A stretch of DNA of 64,000 nucleotides from Paenibacillus_S sp043945595 (GTDB lineage: Bacteria; Bacillota; Bacilli; Paenibacillales; NBRC-103111), in assembly GCF_043945595.1 (NCBI RefSeq), contig NZ_JBIFNP010000001.1:4030001-4094000 (forward strand). Reading direction: 5' to 3'. The notes under the pieces were generated by a model, which ran no database searches, had not been told where the DNA came from, and saw only the letters and a list, made by a program, of their open reading frames with translations. The position numbers and the translations under genes were made by a program. Positions 9,001 to 17,337 of the stretch are shown here, in pieces. Numbering within the stretch: position 1 is the stretch's first letter; each line of letters begins with the position of its first letter.

Positions 9001-9135
9001 CGGCTGAGCACAATCCGCCATGCAGATCTGATTGTCGTCCTGGATCAAGGGGCCGTCGTCGAGAGCGGCACGCATGAGCAGCTTTACCGGCAGAAAGGAA
9101 TTTACCATTACCTGCTCCAGCAGCAGTCCATGTAA
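6057..9135 (+). CDS. Peptidase-containing ABC exporter with two cNMP domains (two frameshifts)
   Basis: Read through two single-base deletions this is one protein of about 1026 residues: two cyclic-nucleotide-binding domains (about 15-135 and 145-275), a C39 leader peptidase, six membrane segments and an ABC ATPase. The second nucleotide domain keeps the phosphate cassette FGELALLTGEPRKAT; the first lacks its arginine. The peptidase triad is visible: Cys327 in EMDCG, His in GNHYIVV and Asp in VADPALG. The ATPase has GRSGSGKST, LSGGQRQ and FDEATSALD. The frame is lost at about 7043-7051, just after the catalytic cysteine, and at the C run near 8670, where one more C restores DPLLFRGSV. It should cleave the double-glycine leader and export the core. 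No HlyD-type partner is present, as expected for a single-membrane cell. Confidence 0.85.
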
Positions 9136-9164
9136 AGCCGCTTAGCTTAAACCGCTCATGAAAT

Positions 9165-9208
9165 AAAAAGCATAGATATGCATGCCTCGGCAAGCCGTCT
9201 ATGCTTTT
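9165..9208. terminator. Bidirectional terminator between exporter and chemoreceptor
   Basis: Arms AAAAGCATAGA (9166-9176) and TCTATGCTTTT (9198-9208) are perfect complements and give A/T tails on both sides. It separates two convergent genes. Confidence 0.8.
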
Positions 9209-9219
9209 ACCTATTAAAC

Positions 9220-11253
9220 CTACGCTTTAAATTTATCGATCAAGGCCTGCAAATCCTCAGCCATCTTGGTTAACGCATTGGCAGAAGCCGTGATTTCCTC
9301 CATCGAGGCAAGCTGCTCCTCGGTAATTCCCGCCACCTGCCGGATCCGGCCCGCCGTCCCTTCCGACACCTCGGTGACGACATCCATCGCCGATGCCGCC
9401 TTCCGGGAACTATCAGACATGCTGTGGGATACGGCGGCGGTTTCGCCGATTTGCTCTACCAGTGCATCCACGGATACAGTGATCTCCTCAAAGGACGATC
9501 CGGCCGTCTGAACTGCCTTTACGGCTTCCTGCACCTCCAGCTTTACATTTTGCATGTTAACGATGGTTGCATCCGTTTCCTGCCGCATGCCCCCAATCAA
9601 GCCGGAAATTTGCTTCGCCGACTCGGAGCACTGCTCGGCCAGCTTTCGTATTTCCTGGTATACCACGGCAAAGCCCCGGCCATGCTCCCCGCTCTTGCGG
9701 CTTCAATCGCAGCATTAAGCGCAAGCAAATTGGTGCGCGCCACAATTTCGGTAATGACATCAATGATTTTGACGATCTCCGACTGACCGCTCGTCCAAGC
9801 CGTGAATGACCTGCGCCAGGTGATTGACACCCGCTCCGATAGAGCTCATTTGATTGACGGCCCGCTGAATGGCTTCGTTGCCTTCGGCAGCTCTTTCCTT
9901 GGCATGAGAGGCGGAAGAAGCGGCATGCTCCGCATGGGCAGCGATCCGGTCCACCTGCCGTTCCATCTCGGTCATCGCCTGCTGCGTCTCTTCGGTGCTG
10001 CGCACCTGCTGCTCCGTCCCGGACGCCGCTTCCTGCATAGCAGCGGCAATCTGCTCGCTAGCCTCCGAGCTAACCTCCGAGCTTGTCGCAAGCTGTTGCG
10101 CCGAAGCGGACAGCTGAATCGCGTTCTCGCTCACCTGATAGATGACCGACCGCAGCGATCGGGACATTTCGTTGAAGCTGTACCCCAGCCGGCCCAGCTC
10201 ATCCTCCCGGGTAACCGCAATTTGCTCGGTTAGATCCCCTTCGGTTATTTTCATCGAAACCCGGTTCATCTGCTTCAGCGGCCGGATAATGGAATAAATA
10301 ACCCAATACAGCAGCAGCCCGCCAAGCAGGAGTGCAACGATAAGCACGATAACGGTTCGATGCAAAATAGGCGCCGCCTCATCGGCTGCCTCTCGTTCAT
10401 ACATCGTACCGGCTATTTTCCACCCGGTTTGTGCATTGGTGGCGAATACCATCTTCTTTGGTCCTTCCCCCGACAGGTAGGTAAAATAACCGGATCCGCT
10501 TTTATACAGGCTCACGGTCGTCGGTTCCGCCGATACATCCGTACCGGGCGCCACTTGCGGATGAACGATCATTTTACCGTCCTGATCGAGTATGTAGATG
10601 AGCCCTTCCCGGCCGATTTGCACACTGCGTGTAATTTCGGCAAGCTGTCCGATGCCGACGTTAATTGCCGCAACCCCTTGACCGTCCTTGGTCGCCTGAG
10701 CAACCGTAAGCACCTGCTGATTCGAGGATTTGGATACATACGGCGCTGTCACGATAGCTTTGTCTTTATTGGCCATCGCCTGCTGGTACCAAGGTCTTTT
10801 GCGCGGGTCGTAGTCCGGCGGGTTTTTGAAAGAATCCGGCGCATTCATAAACAATCCGTCTTCCGTACCTACATATACCTGCTCAATTTCCGGATGTACC
10901 GCTCGGTACCCCTCCAGCTGTTTGCGAGCGTTCGGGCTGCTGCCGATATTTCCGCCGTCCAGCGACTTCATCCCGGCCAGCTCCATGCGGTATGCAAGCC
11001 CTGCCACATCCTGCAGCTTGGCAACGATAAACTCGCTGAACACGTTGTTTAGCAAACGGACACTGACTTCTGCGGCCATGGTGACCTGCTCGTCCACTTT
11101 CTTTTTCGCCGTCTGATAGGAATTCCAAGTTAGACATAAAGCCGGAACGAGTAAAACGATAAGGAAGGAAGCGGCCAATCTATTTTTGACTGAAAAAAAC
11201 GTCCCTCCGGCTGGTGCATTAAATCGTATAAATGGCCATGCGAAGCGTTTCAT
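9220..11253 (-). CDS. Methyl-accepting chemotaxis protein, dCache type (two frameshifts)
   Basis: Full-length product of about 677 residues from the ATG at 11253 (AGGAG upstream). It has an N-terminal membrane segment, a dCache sensor domain with the typical DPRKRPWY, a second membrane segment, HAMP and a signalling domain. In the hairpin tip, TNLLALNAAIEAARAG is present but lies in another frame for roughly 100-120 bases. One extra base is needed near 9690 (a G run, restoring GEHGRGFAVV) and one base fewer near 9790. The two indels compensate, so the C-terminal part is again in the first frame. A receptor for extracellular ligands feeding CheA; ligand unknown. The gene has a long leader containing a terminator hairpin. 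Confidence 0.85.
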
Positions 11254-11302
11254 AGTTGTCTCCTCTCGATGCATAACATGCTTCTTGTTTCCTGCCGAAT
11301 GC

Positions 11303-11332
11303 AAAAAAACTATCCGCCGAATCAAGGATAGT
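11303..11332 (-). promoter_or_regulatory. Terminator hairpin inside the chemoreceptor leader
   Basis: On the reverse strand arms ACTATCC and GGATAGT enclose a 10-base loop and are followed by seven T, about 50 bases before the chemoreceptor start. A full intrinsic terminator in a 5' leader points to attenuation or a riboswitch. I looked for the c-di-GMP (GEMM) core and did not find it. Confidence 0.55.
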
Positions 11333-11455
11333 CCTTCTTCCGTCACTAGCTGACGCAAGCTTCATAGCAGCCATTGAATTTGATTCCCGCTTGAGGAACT
11401 CCCTTTCGAAAAGAGCCGCTTGTCCCTTTCCCGAAAAGGAGTGCCAAGAAGTAAT

Positions 11456-11484
11456 AATATAGTATAGACTAACGATAGAGTAAA
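11456..11484 (-). promoter_or_regulatory. Probable promoter of the chemoreceptor gene
   Basis: Reverse-strand TTTACT (11479-11484), a 17-base spacer and TATATT (11456-11461). It would give a leader of nearly 200 bases before the ATG at 11253. The leader holds two related purine-rich segments and the terminator hairpin at 11303-11332. Confidence 0.4.
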
Positions 11485-11558
11485 CAGAGCATTTTGAATT
11501 TCACAAGAATGTCACTTATGCTGGCATGACGATACAGAGCGATCTAGGGAGCTTATCC

Positions 11559-12587
11559 TTACAGCACCTTTTTATAGTCGCTGTTCATGATGCTCTTCAC
11601 TAAAACCGGCCAGTTGGAATTCGCCCCGCAGTATTTACGGGCTACCTTCTCAAGGCTTGTCAATCCTCTGTCAAAATAAAACTCCGAAATAATGTGTCCG
11701 AACTGCTTGACGCTTTCTCCCTTGGTTTTAAAGCTAAGCGCTTTATTGTAAGCATCGCTGTCAATGGCATTCAAGCCGAATAAATTGTTTTTGGTTCGCG
11801 CCAGCTGGCTTTTTCCGTGACCGCTCTCCAGCTTCATCACGGCAATCGTAAAAAATGAATTAATGCCGTACATACGCTCAATCTCCAGAATGGCTTCCTC
11901 CAGCCCTTCCCCTTCGAGGGCGGTATCTTTGATGACGGCTGCAATCTGCTCTTCCGTAAGTCCGGAAGTGGAGTTCACCGCAGAGGAGGGTTTATTAGGC
12001 TCGGCAGGCTTGGCATGGACGATTGGCTGCGGGGCTTGTACAGCTATAGCTTCTCCGGCGGCCTGTTCCTCCGCTTTAGCTGCAGCTTGCGGGGAGGGCT
12101 TAGCTTCTTCGCTGATCCGTTTAGCATACCCGCCATGGATATATCCTCCGCCTGTCAGCTCCAGCCACCCATTGTCGGTTGGTTTCGAAACTTCAAGAAT
12201 CGTGCCTTGCGTCACGACGTCCATGATCTTAGAAGTCCCGTCCGCTTCAGAGCGTACGTTGAGATAGTAAGCCGTGACTTCATACTTGGCTACCGTGATC
12301 TCCGGATTCACCGGTTGTTCGTTCGTCTGCTCCTCGGGTTGCTGTACCGCTGGAAGGGACGGAGCAGGTGTTGCTAGCGAAGCCGATGCAGCAGTTACAA
12401 GCTCCGGCTGATTTAGAGCTGATTGGTTACTATTGGAGAATGGAGCCTTCGGACCGATTTCCACCGTGGGACGGGTTGCTGTCCCCGCTTGATCGTTCAG
12501 CCGGGTTTCGATACCGAAGCCCATCGTAAAGAGCAGTGTCACGCATAGTAAACAAACGACAAGGTTATGTTTAAGTAGATTACGCAT
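11559..12587 (-). CDS. Secreted SH3b-domain N-acetylglucosaminidase
   Basis: 342 residues from the ATG at 12587, placed about nine bases after GAGAGGTG; the GTG four codons upstream overlaps that site. A signal anchor is followed by a low-complexity Pro/Ala/Gln region, an SH3b domain (YLNVRSEADGTSKIMDVV), a second linker and a C-terminal glucosaminidase domain (AVMKLESGHGKSQLA, KNNLFGLNAID). It is expected to cut the glycan strands of peptidoglycan outside the membrane, like LytG. The catalytic Glu is probably the one in KLESGHG. Confidence 0.87.
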   Translation of the reverse strand: MRNLLKHNLVVCLLCVTLLFTMGFGIETRLNDQAGTATRPTVEIGPKAPFSNSNQSALNQPELVTAASASLATPAPSLPAVQQPEEQTNEQPVNPEITVAKYEVTAYYLNVRSEADGTSKIMDVVTQGTILEVSKPTDNGWLELTGGGYIHGGYAKRISEEAKPSPQAAAKAEEQAAGEAIAVQAPQPIVHAKPAEPNKPSSAVNSTSGLTEEQIAAVIKDTALEGEGLEEAILEIERMYGINSFFTIAVMKLESGHGKSQLARTKNNLFGLNAIDSDAYNKALSFKTKGESVKQFGHIISEFYFDRGLTSLEKVARKYCGANSNWPVLVKSIMNSDYKKVL

Positions 12588-12892
12588 GTTCAGCAGCACC
12601 TCTCTAATCGATTTAATGAGTGATTCCTATGTAATTAATAAGCAATGAATCTTCTTTTTATTCCTCTTTGAGGATAATAGAGGATAAGCTACCCTGATTG
12701 TACACAAACCTTCTCGAAAAGCTTGTCACTTTGTCGTTGACTGTTTTGGACTTAATTTGTCGCAATACTAGGCAAACCGTCAGAGCATATAGGTTTGCGT
12801 CTGCGCGCTGTGAAAAAAATGCAATAAAAAAAGCATCCTCGCGGATGCTTCAAGCTCGTTCATTCTTTCCATAACATTCGACTCTCGGATGA
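12588..12892. other. Intergenic region upstream of the glucosaminidase gene
   Basis: No gene seen. It should hold the glucosaminidase promoter. A reverse-strand TACAAT lies near 12700 without a convincing -35 box. At the right end is the terminator of the next gene. Confidence 0.4.
12824..12849 (-). terminator. Terminator of the 104-residue hypothetical gene
   Basis: Reverse-strand stem AAGCATCC / GGATGCTT with a four-base loop followed by seven T, about 45 bases after the gene stop at 12893. Confidence 0.85.
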
Positions 12893-13207
12893 TTATTGAA
12901 CGACATCTATTTTAAATACGTTATCCAATTTACCGGATTCATCGAGTCTTTTCTTTAAAGGTACTTTAATGTCTCTTCCTAATTCCTTGAAAAAGGTATT
13001 GATATCACAGTTGACATTGTCCAATAATACTTTCAAGGTTCCCTCTGCTTTAATGTCCTGATTCACATCAGCCGGGACGGAAATAACCACATCGTAACGT
13101 TTCGTTAGCGTATGGATATACCTTGTAAAAATTTCGATCAATTCTCCATTATTGAAATTGTCGATGGCGATCTGCCCTCGGTTTGTAAATTTCAAATTCA
13201 CTCTCAT
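12893..13207 (-). CDS. Hypothetical protein, 104 residues
   Basis: The ATG at 13207 has GGGGGAA six bases upstream; longer starts at an ATG 15 bases earlier or a TTG at 13267 are possible. The product is soluble, with alternating beta-type segments (RVNLKFTNRGQIAI, VVISVPADV, TLKVLLDNV) and a charged C-terminal half. It has no signal peptide. I do not recognise the family. It stands alone between two terminators. Confidence 0.6.
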   Translation of the reverse strand: MRVNLKFTNRGQIAIDNFNNGELIEIFTRYIHTLTKRYDVVISVPADVNQDIKAEGTLKVLLDNVNCDINTFFKELGRDIKVPLKKRLDESGKLDNVFKIDVVQ

Positions 13208-13277
13208 TCTTAGTTCCCCCATCTCTATTAAAGGCTGCGGTTGTTCGATAAACGGCTGTCGTTCCAATGCTATTTAG

Positions 13278-13315
13278 AAAAAAAAGCCGCTCCTTGAAAC
13301 GAAGGAGCAGCTTTG
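13278..13315 (-). terminator. Terminator of the cold shock gene
   Basis: Reverse-strand arms GCTCCTT and AAGGAGC, extended by AAAGC/GCTTT, are followed by a run of eight T. Confidence 0.85.
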
Positions 13316-13322
13316 ATTTTGA

Positions 13323-13526
13323 TTAATAAATTTTGGTAACGTTTTCGGCCTGCGGGCCGCGGTTGCCTTGAGCTACGTTGAATTGAACGCGTTGGCCCTC
13401 GTCCAGCGATTTGTAGCCTTCGCCTTCGATCGCGCTGAAATGTACGAATACATCACTGCCGCCTTCCACTTCAATAAAGCCAAATCCCTTTTCACTGTTG
13501 AACCATTTCACTGTACCTGTTTGCAA
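13323..13526 (-). CDS. Cold shock protein (CspA family)
   Basis: 67 residues starting with a TTG at 13524-13526 that follows GGAGGG by about nine bases. The next residues, QTGTVKWFNSEKGFGFI, begin exactly where the family begins, so the upstream ATG codons in this frame are rejected. RNP1 (KGFGFIEV) and RNP2 (VFVHFSAI) are intact, so it should bind single-stranded RNA and DNA. The leader contains a long hairpin, as is common for cold shock genes controlled at the RNA level. Confidence 0.93.
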   Translation of the reverse strand: MQTGTVKWFNSEKGFGFIEVEGGSDVFVHFSAIEGEGYKSLDEGQRVQFNVAQGNRGPQAENVTKIY

Positions 13527-13579
13527 AATAAAATCCCTCCAAAATCGTTTTGGTAACATGATCATTTTCTCATAAAAAA

Positions 13580-13636
13580 ATTCACACATTGAAAAAGGTT
13601 CCATTTAAAAAATGAGACTTTTTTCAACATGTGAAT
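13580..13636 (-). promoter_or_regulatory. Long hairpin in the cold shock gene leader
   Basis: Arms of about 18 bases (13580-13597 and 13618-13636) are nearly perfect complements around a 20-base A/T-rich loop. It lies 50-110 bases upstream of the TTG start on the transcribed side. A T-rich tract follows the second arm on the reverse strand, so it may act as terminator, antiterminator or temperature-sensitive fold. Confidence 0.5.
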
Positions 13637-13863
13637 TAGTTTCAAGATTTATAATATATACTTTACCACATCCCATTCAACAAAGCAAGAAATGCCGACC
13701 AAAGCCCGTAAATTACCAATTATTCTATGCAGTCAGCCTGACATGGACGGCGGCAGTGCGACGCAGATTTTCGCGACTTAAGGTGTATTTGTTTAGGCAG
13801 AGGTAAATGATACTATTGGAAGGTAGACAAGCATCCATCATTAACCAATTAGGAGTGAAGCTC

Positions 13864-14292
13864 GTGTCCGTTGACGTTTATTTGAATTTTAATGGAAACT
13901 GCCGTGAAGCCGTAGAGTTCTATGCAAAGGTTTTTGGTACGGAGAACCCTCGAATTATGACCTTCGGTCAAACTCCGCCTAATCCCGAGTTCGTTATGCC
14001 TGAGGAAGCGAAAAATTTAGTCATGCACACCCGGCTGAATATCGATGGCAGCAATGTCATGTTTTCCGATGTTTTTCCTGGGATGCCTTTTGTGGCAGGG
14101 ACGAACATCAGCTTGTCTCTGATCAATAAAGACGTAGAACAGCTTAAAACCTGGTATCATCAATTGAAGGAAGGCGGCCAAGTGGTCATGGAGCTCCAGG
14201 AAACGTTCTGGAGTAAATGCTATGGGAGTCTCACCGATAAGTTCGGCATTCACTGGCAGTTCAATCATGACGACGGCCAGCCGGGCATGTAA
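13864..14292 (+). CDS. VOC-family (PhnB-like glyoxalase fold) protein
   Basis: 142 residues from a GTG at 13864, seven bases after a GGAGTGAAG site; a longer frame from 13807 lacks such a site. The sequence YLNFNGNCREAVEFYAKVFG is the hallmark of the PhnB/YjdN branch of the vicinal-oxygen-chelate superfamily, and the C-terminal DKFGIHWQFN matches its end. Substrate unknown; members include proteins annotated as demethylubiquinone methyltransferase-like without evidence. It is a single-gene unit ended by the hairpin at 14356. Confidence 0.85.
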   Translation: MSVDVYLNFNGNCREAVEFYAKVFGTENPRIMTFGQTPPNPEFVMPEEAKNLVMHTRLNIDGSNVMFSDVFPGMPFVAGTNISLSLINKDVEQLKTWYHQLKEGGQVVMELQETFWSKCYGSLTDKFGIHWQFNHDDGQPGM

Positions 14293-14355
14293 TTCTTTTA
14301 GTTGCTTTAGAAGCAACGACGATACATCCGCATATGAACCAGCTGATTTGTTAAT

Positions 14356-14389
14356 AAATCCGCCCCAGCCTTTGAGCCGGGGCGGATTT
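14356..14389. terminator. Bidirectional terminator
   Basis: Perfect 11-base arms AAATCCGCCCC and GGGGCGGATTT between the convergent VOC and small hypothetical genes. Confidence 0.75.
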
Positions 14390-14403
14390 GCCATTTTCTA
14401 ACA

Positions 14404-14568
14404 CTACATCCGATCCTCTTTTCCCGGCACGATAATGATATGATCCCAAATAAAATCGCGCTCCTCCTGCGTCAGCTCCGTTTTCATCAGCAGACGGTTC
14501 ACTTCGCTTTCCAAATAAGCGATGACCGCTAAGAAGCGGTCGACATCCTCGCTGTGTACTCCTCCCAT
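14404..14568 (-). CDS. Small hypothetical protein, 54 residues
   Basis: The ATG at 14568 follows AAGGAGG by eight bases. The product is acidic and helical (DVDRFLAVIAYLESEVNRLL, then ELTQEERDFIWDHI) with no membrane segment. I do not recognise it. The good ribosome binding site and the shared terminator make it likely to be real. Confidence 0.6.
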   Translation of the reverse strand: MGGVHSEDVDRFLAVIAYLESEVNRLLMKTELTQEERDFIWDHIIIVPGKEDRM

Positions 14569-14650
14569 GGCGTGCCCTCCTTCGCCAATTCCCAAATCGA
14601 CAACGATCTGTGTATAATGAAATCAATACGACAAGTTAAGGTGAGGTCTC

Positions 14651-15328
14651 ATGTATATCCGTATTCGCCCATCTACTCTACTTATATTCAGCCTGGCTTG
14701 TTTGGTGTGCTTTGGAACGATCGCTTTTTATATCGGCGGCCCTACGCTGGAGCGGTTCGATCATGCCTTAACGGCCTGGATTCAAAGCATACGCTCGCCT
14801 TGGTTGACCGCCCTGATGAAGCCGATCACGGCATTGGGCTCGCTCGGATGGATCGCTCCGCTCGCCTGCCTGGCGCTTGCCGCGGCCTGCTTCACGCCTA
14901 CGCGGCGCATCGTACTTGCCATGTTCACAGCCATGATAGCCGGCTCCGCGCTCCTCAACTACGGGCTAAAGCTGGCGTTCCGCCGCGAAAGGCCTGCTCT
15001 GGACCTTTTCATTGAGGAAAGCGGATTCAGCTTTCCAAGCGGACATGCCATGCAGTCCTTCGCTTTTTTTGCCGCGCTTGTCTTCTTATTGTGGGGCATT
15101 GTCCCTTCCCGGACAGGCAGAACCGTTCTGCTTGCCGCGGCCGGAGGTATGACAGGCATCATTGGGCTGAGCCGCATTTATTTGGGCGTCCATTACCCCA
15201 GCGACATAGCTGCAGGCTACTTGGCCAGCGCGGGCTGGCTGGCCGTATGCGCTGCGTGCTGCCTCAAGCTTCAGTCAGGCTCCCAGCCGTCCCATCCGAA
15301 CGAAAAAAAGCTCCGGACAGCGTCATAG
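14651..15328 (+). CDS. PAP2-family membrane phosphatase
   Basis: 225 residues with about six membrane segments. All three phosphatase motifs are visible: KLAFRRERP, PSGH and SRIYLGVHYPSD. Such enzymes dephosphorylate undecaprenyl pyrophosphate or phosphatidylglycerophosphate on the outer membrane face. Which lipid is used here cannot be told. The stop codon lies inside its own terminator hairpin. Confidence 0.9.
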   Translation: MYIRIRPSTLLIFSLACLVCFGTIAFYIGGPTLERFDHALTAWIQSIRSPWLTALMKPITALGSLGWIAPLACLALAAACFTPTRRIVLAMFTAMIAGSALLNYGLKLAFRRERPALDLFIEESGFSFPSGHAMQSFAFFAALVFLLWGIVPSRTGRTVLLAAAGGMTGIIGLSRIYLGVHYPSDIAAGYLASAGWLAVCAACCLKLQSGSQPSHPNEKKLRTAS

Positions 15329-15351
15329 TTCCATGACCTTCCGGAGCTTTT
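15303..15351. terminator. Bidirectional terminator overlapping the PAP2 gene end
   Basis: Arms AAAAGCTCCGGA and TCCGGAGCTTTT are perfect complements. The left arm is within the last codons of the phosphatase gene, and an A7 tract gives the T run for the convergent glycosyltransferase gene. Confidence 0.8.
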
Positions 15352-15372
15352 CCATTTGTGCAGCAGGTTGGC

Positions 15373-16503
15373 TTAGATCGAAACGGAAACCTGCTGATCG
15401 ATCGTTTGAATAATATCACGGACGATAAGTGCTGAGGCATGCTTCTTTTGCAGGCCGATCATTCGGCTCTCAACCGCTTCGATGAGTCCCGGATTCGTTA
15501 ACAAAAACTGAATCTGTGCGGATAGCTCCTCCACATGATGAGACACCGATGCTACGCCCATCCCGGCCAAATAGCGCGCATTCTCCCGTTCCTGTCCGGC
15601 ATAGGGCTTATAAATGAAGATAGGAAGCCGAAGAGCAATCGCCTCCGTCAGTGTAAGTCCGCCCGCTTTGGTAATAATGCACGAGGAAGTAGACATCAGC
15701 TCATGAATACGGTCCACGTAACCGAGCACCTTCAGCTGGCGAAACGATGCATACTGCAGCTCCAGCCTCTGCTTCAGCTTCTCGTTGCGTCCGCAAACGA
15801 CTACAATGCGATAGCTGCCGAGCAGCAGCAGCATCTGCAGCATTTCTTCTATATAACTAACCGCCCCGCTGTCGGCAGCCATAATCAGAATCGTTTTCTT
15901 GTCCGATCTTCTCATTAATGCGCCCCGGTTAAAGGACATTTCGTCGAACTCCTTGCGGATCGGGATCCCGCTGACTTCAACGCGTTCTTTGGCGAAGCCT
16001 TTCGATATAATATCCTGCTTCAAATCTTCCGTTGCCACATAATATTTATCCACAAACGGATGAATCCACGTGGAATGCAGCGCATAATCCGTAATGACCG
16101 TGAAATTCTGAATACCCATCGTGCTGCACACCTCCGGGGCGGCTCCAAATGGAAACGCGTTGACCACCGCGTCGGGCCTTTGTTGATGAATGACCTCCAT
16201 CAGCTTTTTTCTGCCCAGCACCTGCATGGAGCGGTTAAACAGCGCCGTATGCTTCGTTTCCCGGGTCAAATAATAACTCCAGCCGTAATAATCGAGGCCC
16301 ATTCTCGAGCTTTGCGGGCTTTTTTTGTACAGCGACGTCGTTATCTTGTTTAGAAAAGGGTGGCCTTCTTTCATCAAATCAATGATGGTTGCCTGCTCAA
16401 TCCCTTGTTTGATAAATTGCTGTTGAATGGCGTGAGATGCTTGGATATGTCCATTTCCATAGCTAGCCGTTAGAATCAAGACGCGAGGATTGACATTTCT
16501 CAT
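15373..16503 (-). CDS. UgtP-like diacylglycerol glucosyltransferase (GT28)
   Basis: 376 residues, close to the length of B. subtilis UgtP. The N-terminal half has the monogalactosyldiacylglycerol-synthase motif LILTASYGNGHIQAS and the C-terminal half the sugar-nucleotide motif ITKAGGLTLTEAI with PYAGQERENARYL. It would transfer glucose from UDP-glucose to diacylglycerol, making glycolipid and the lipoteichoic acid anchor. In B. subtilis UgtP also links carbon supply to cell size; a link to the nearby glycogen genes is only suggestive. A related processive or MurG-like function is possible. Confidence 0.82.
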   Translation of the reverse strand: MRNVNPRVLILTASYGNGHIQASHAIQQQFIKQGIEQATIIDLMKEGHPFLNKITTSLYKKSPQSSRMGLDYYGWSYYLTRETKHTALFNRSMQVLGRKKLMEVIHQQRPDAVVNAFPFGAAPEVCSTMGIQNFTVITDYALHSTWIHPFVDKYYVATEDLKQDIISKGFAKERVEVSGIPIRKEFDEMSFNRGALMRRSDKKTILIMAADSGAVSYIEEMLQMLLLLGSYRIVVVCGRNEKLKQRLELQYASFRQLKVLGYVDRIHELMSTSSCIITKAGGLTLTEAIALRLPIFIYKPYAGQERENARYLAGMGVASVSHHVEELSAQIQFLLTNPGLIEAVESRMIGLQKKHASALIVRDIIQTIDQQVSVSI

Positions 16504-16977
16504 CCAGCGAACCCCCTTAACACCGGTTAGATCAGTCCTTGATGCATTTCTACTGTCAACATTCCGTTGCTTTGTTTTTATTTTATATTGTAAGCAATCC
16601 GCTCATTCCATTGTAATGCCTTCTCCCCTATTTGTCGCGCTGTATCGATAGAATCCCCATACTTTTCTAGGCCGGCTCATCCCGTGTACTATTTTATCAC
16701 GATCCTTGCCGATTGTGGTAATCCAACCCGGAGTGTGCCGAAAAAACTTGGCGATCCCGCTTCCGCACGATTTCCTGCTATCCTACTATGCACCAATCCT
16801 CACCCGCTTGGCAAGCTCATTGTACTGACAGAACCTGCATGCTCAGGAGCCCTTTACTAATAGATGCAGGTTGGAATGAAGATATCCGCTATTTCTCCGG
16901 AAGCTTGTAAGTTTTAATAAGAAAAAAAGCCGTCTCTTCAGAAGAGACAGCTTTAAGCTAAACCGAATCCGGTTCAA
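16504..16977. other. Intergenic region of 474 bases
   Basis: No gene seen. The left part is A/T-rich and should hold the glycosyltransferase promoter on the reverse strand. It contains a nine-base inverted repeat AACCTGCAT / ATGCAGGTT (16832-16840 and 16864-16872, 23-base loop, no T run) and the terminator at 16922-16954. Confidence 0.45.
16922..16954 (-). terminator. Terminator of the 51-residue acidic protein gene
   Basis: Reverse-strand stem GTCTCTTC / GAAGAGAC, extended by AAAGC/GCTTT across one mismatch, followed by seven T. Confidence 0.8.
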
Positions 16978-17133
16978 TCAGCTTTCATCGACATACTCAT
17001 CCTGATCGCTTCCCCAAATAAAATCTTTGGAATAATCGATCCCTTCGGTAAGCTCCTGCTGCTCGGCCGAGACGGATGAAGCATACGACTCTTGGTTCGG
17101 CTGCTTGAGAGTATCGTTCTCTTCCTCGTGCAT
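16978..17133 (-). CDS. Small acidic hypothetical protein, 51 residues
   Basis: The ATG at 17133 follows GGAGG by ten bases. The product is rich in Glu, Asp, Gln and Ser, ends QDEYVDES, and has no hydrophobic segment. It has no double-glycine motif, so it is not a second precursor of the exporter's type. Family unknown. Confidence 0.55.
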   Translation of the reverse strand: MHEEENDTLKQPNQESYASSVSAEQQELTEGIDYSKDFIWGSDQDEYVDES

Positions 17134-17337
17134 ACGGGTTATCCTCCTTCGCATTATTCTCACGATATTTTCACCTTTGGAAAATAATAATATACGCGTC
17201 CAAAAAAGGCGCGGCCGCAAATACAATCTTTCAAAGCAAAATTATCAGAATATTCTAAAAATATATTGACTTGTAAATGCTTACAGCTTTACGCTTTTCT
17301 CTATAGACAACCAATTCAATGGATAGGGGCGGAGCCT

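Noticed and set aside
11254..11460. c-di-GMP riboswitch in the chemoreceptor leader
   Set aside because: The conserved GEMM core and its tetraloop-receptor signature could not be found; only a terminator hairpin is clear.
16978..17133. Second exported-peptide precursor
   Set aside because: The 51-residue acidic product has no Gly-Gly site and no leader-like pattern.
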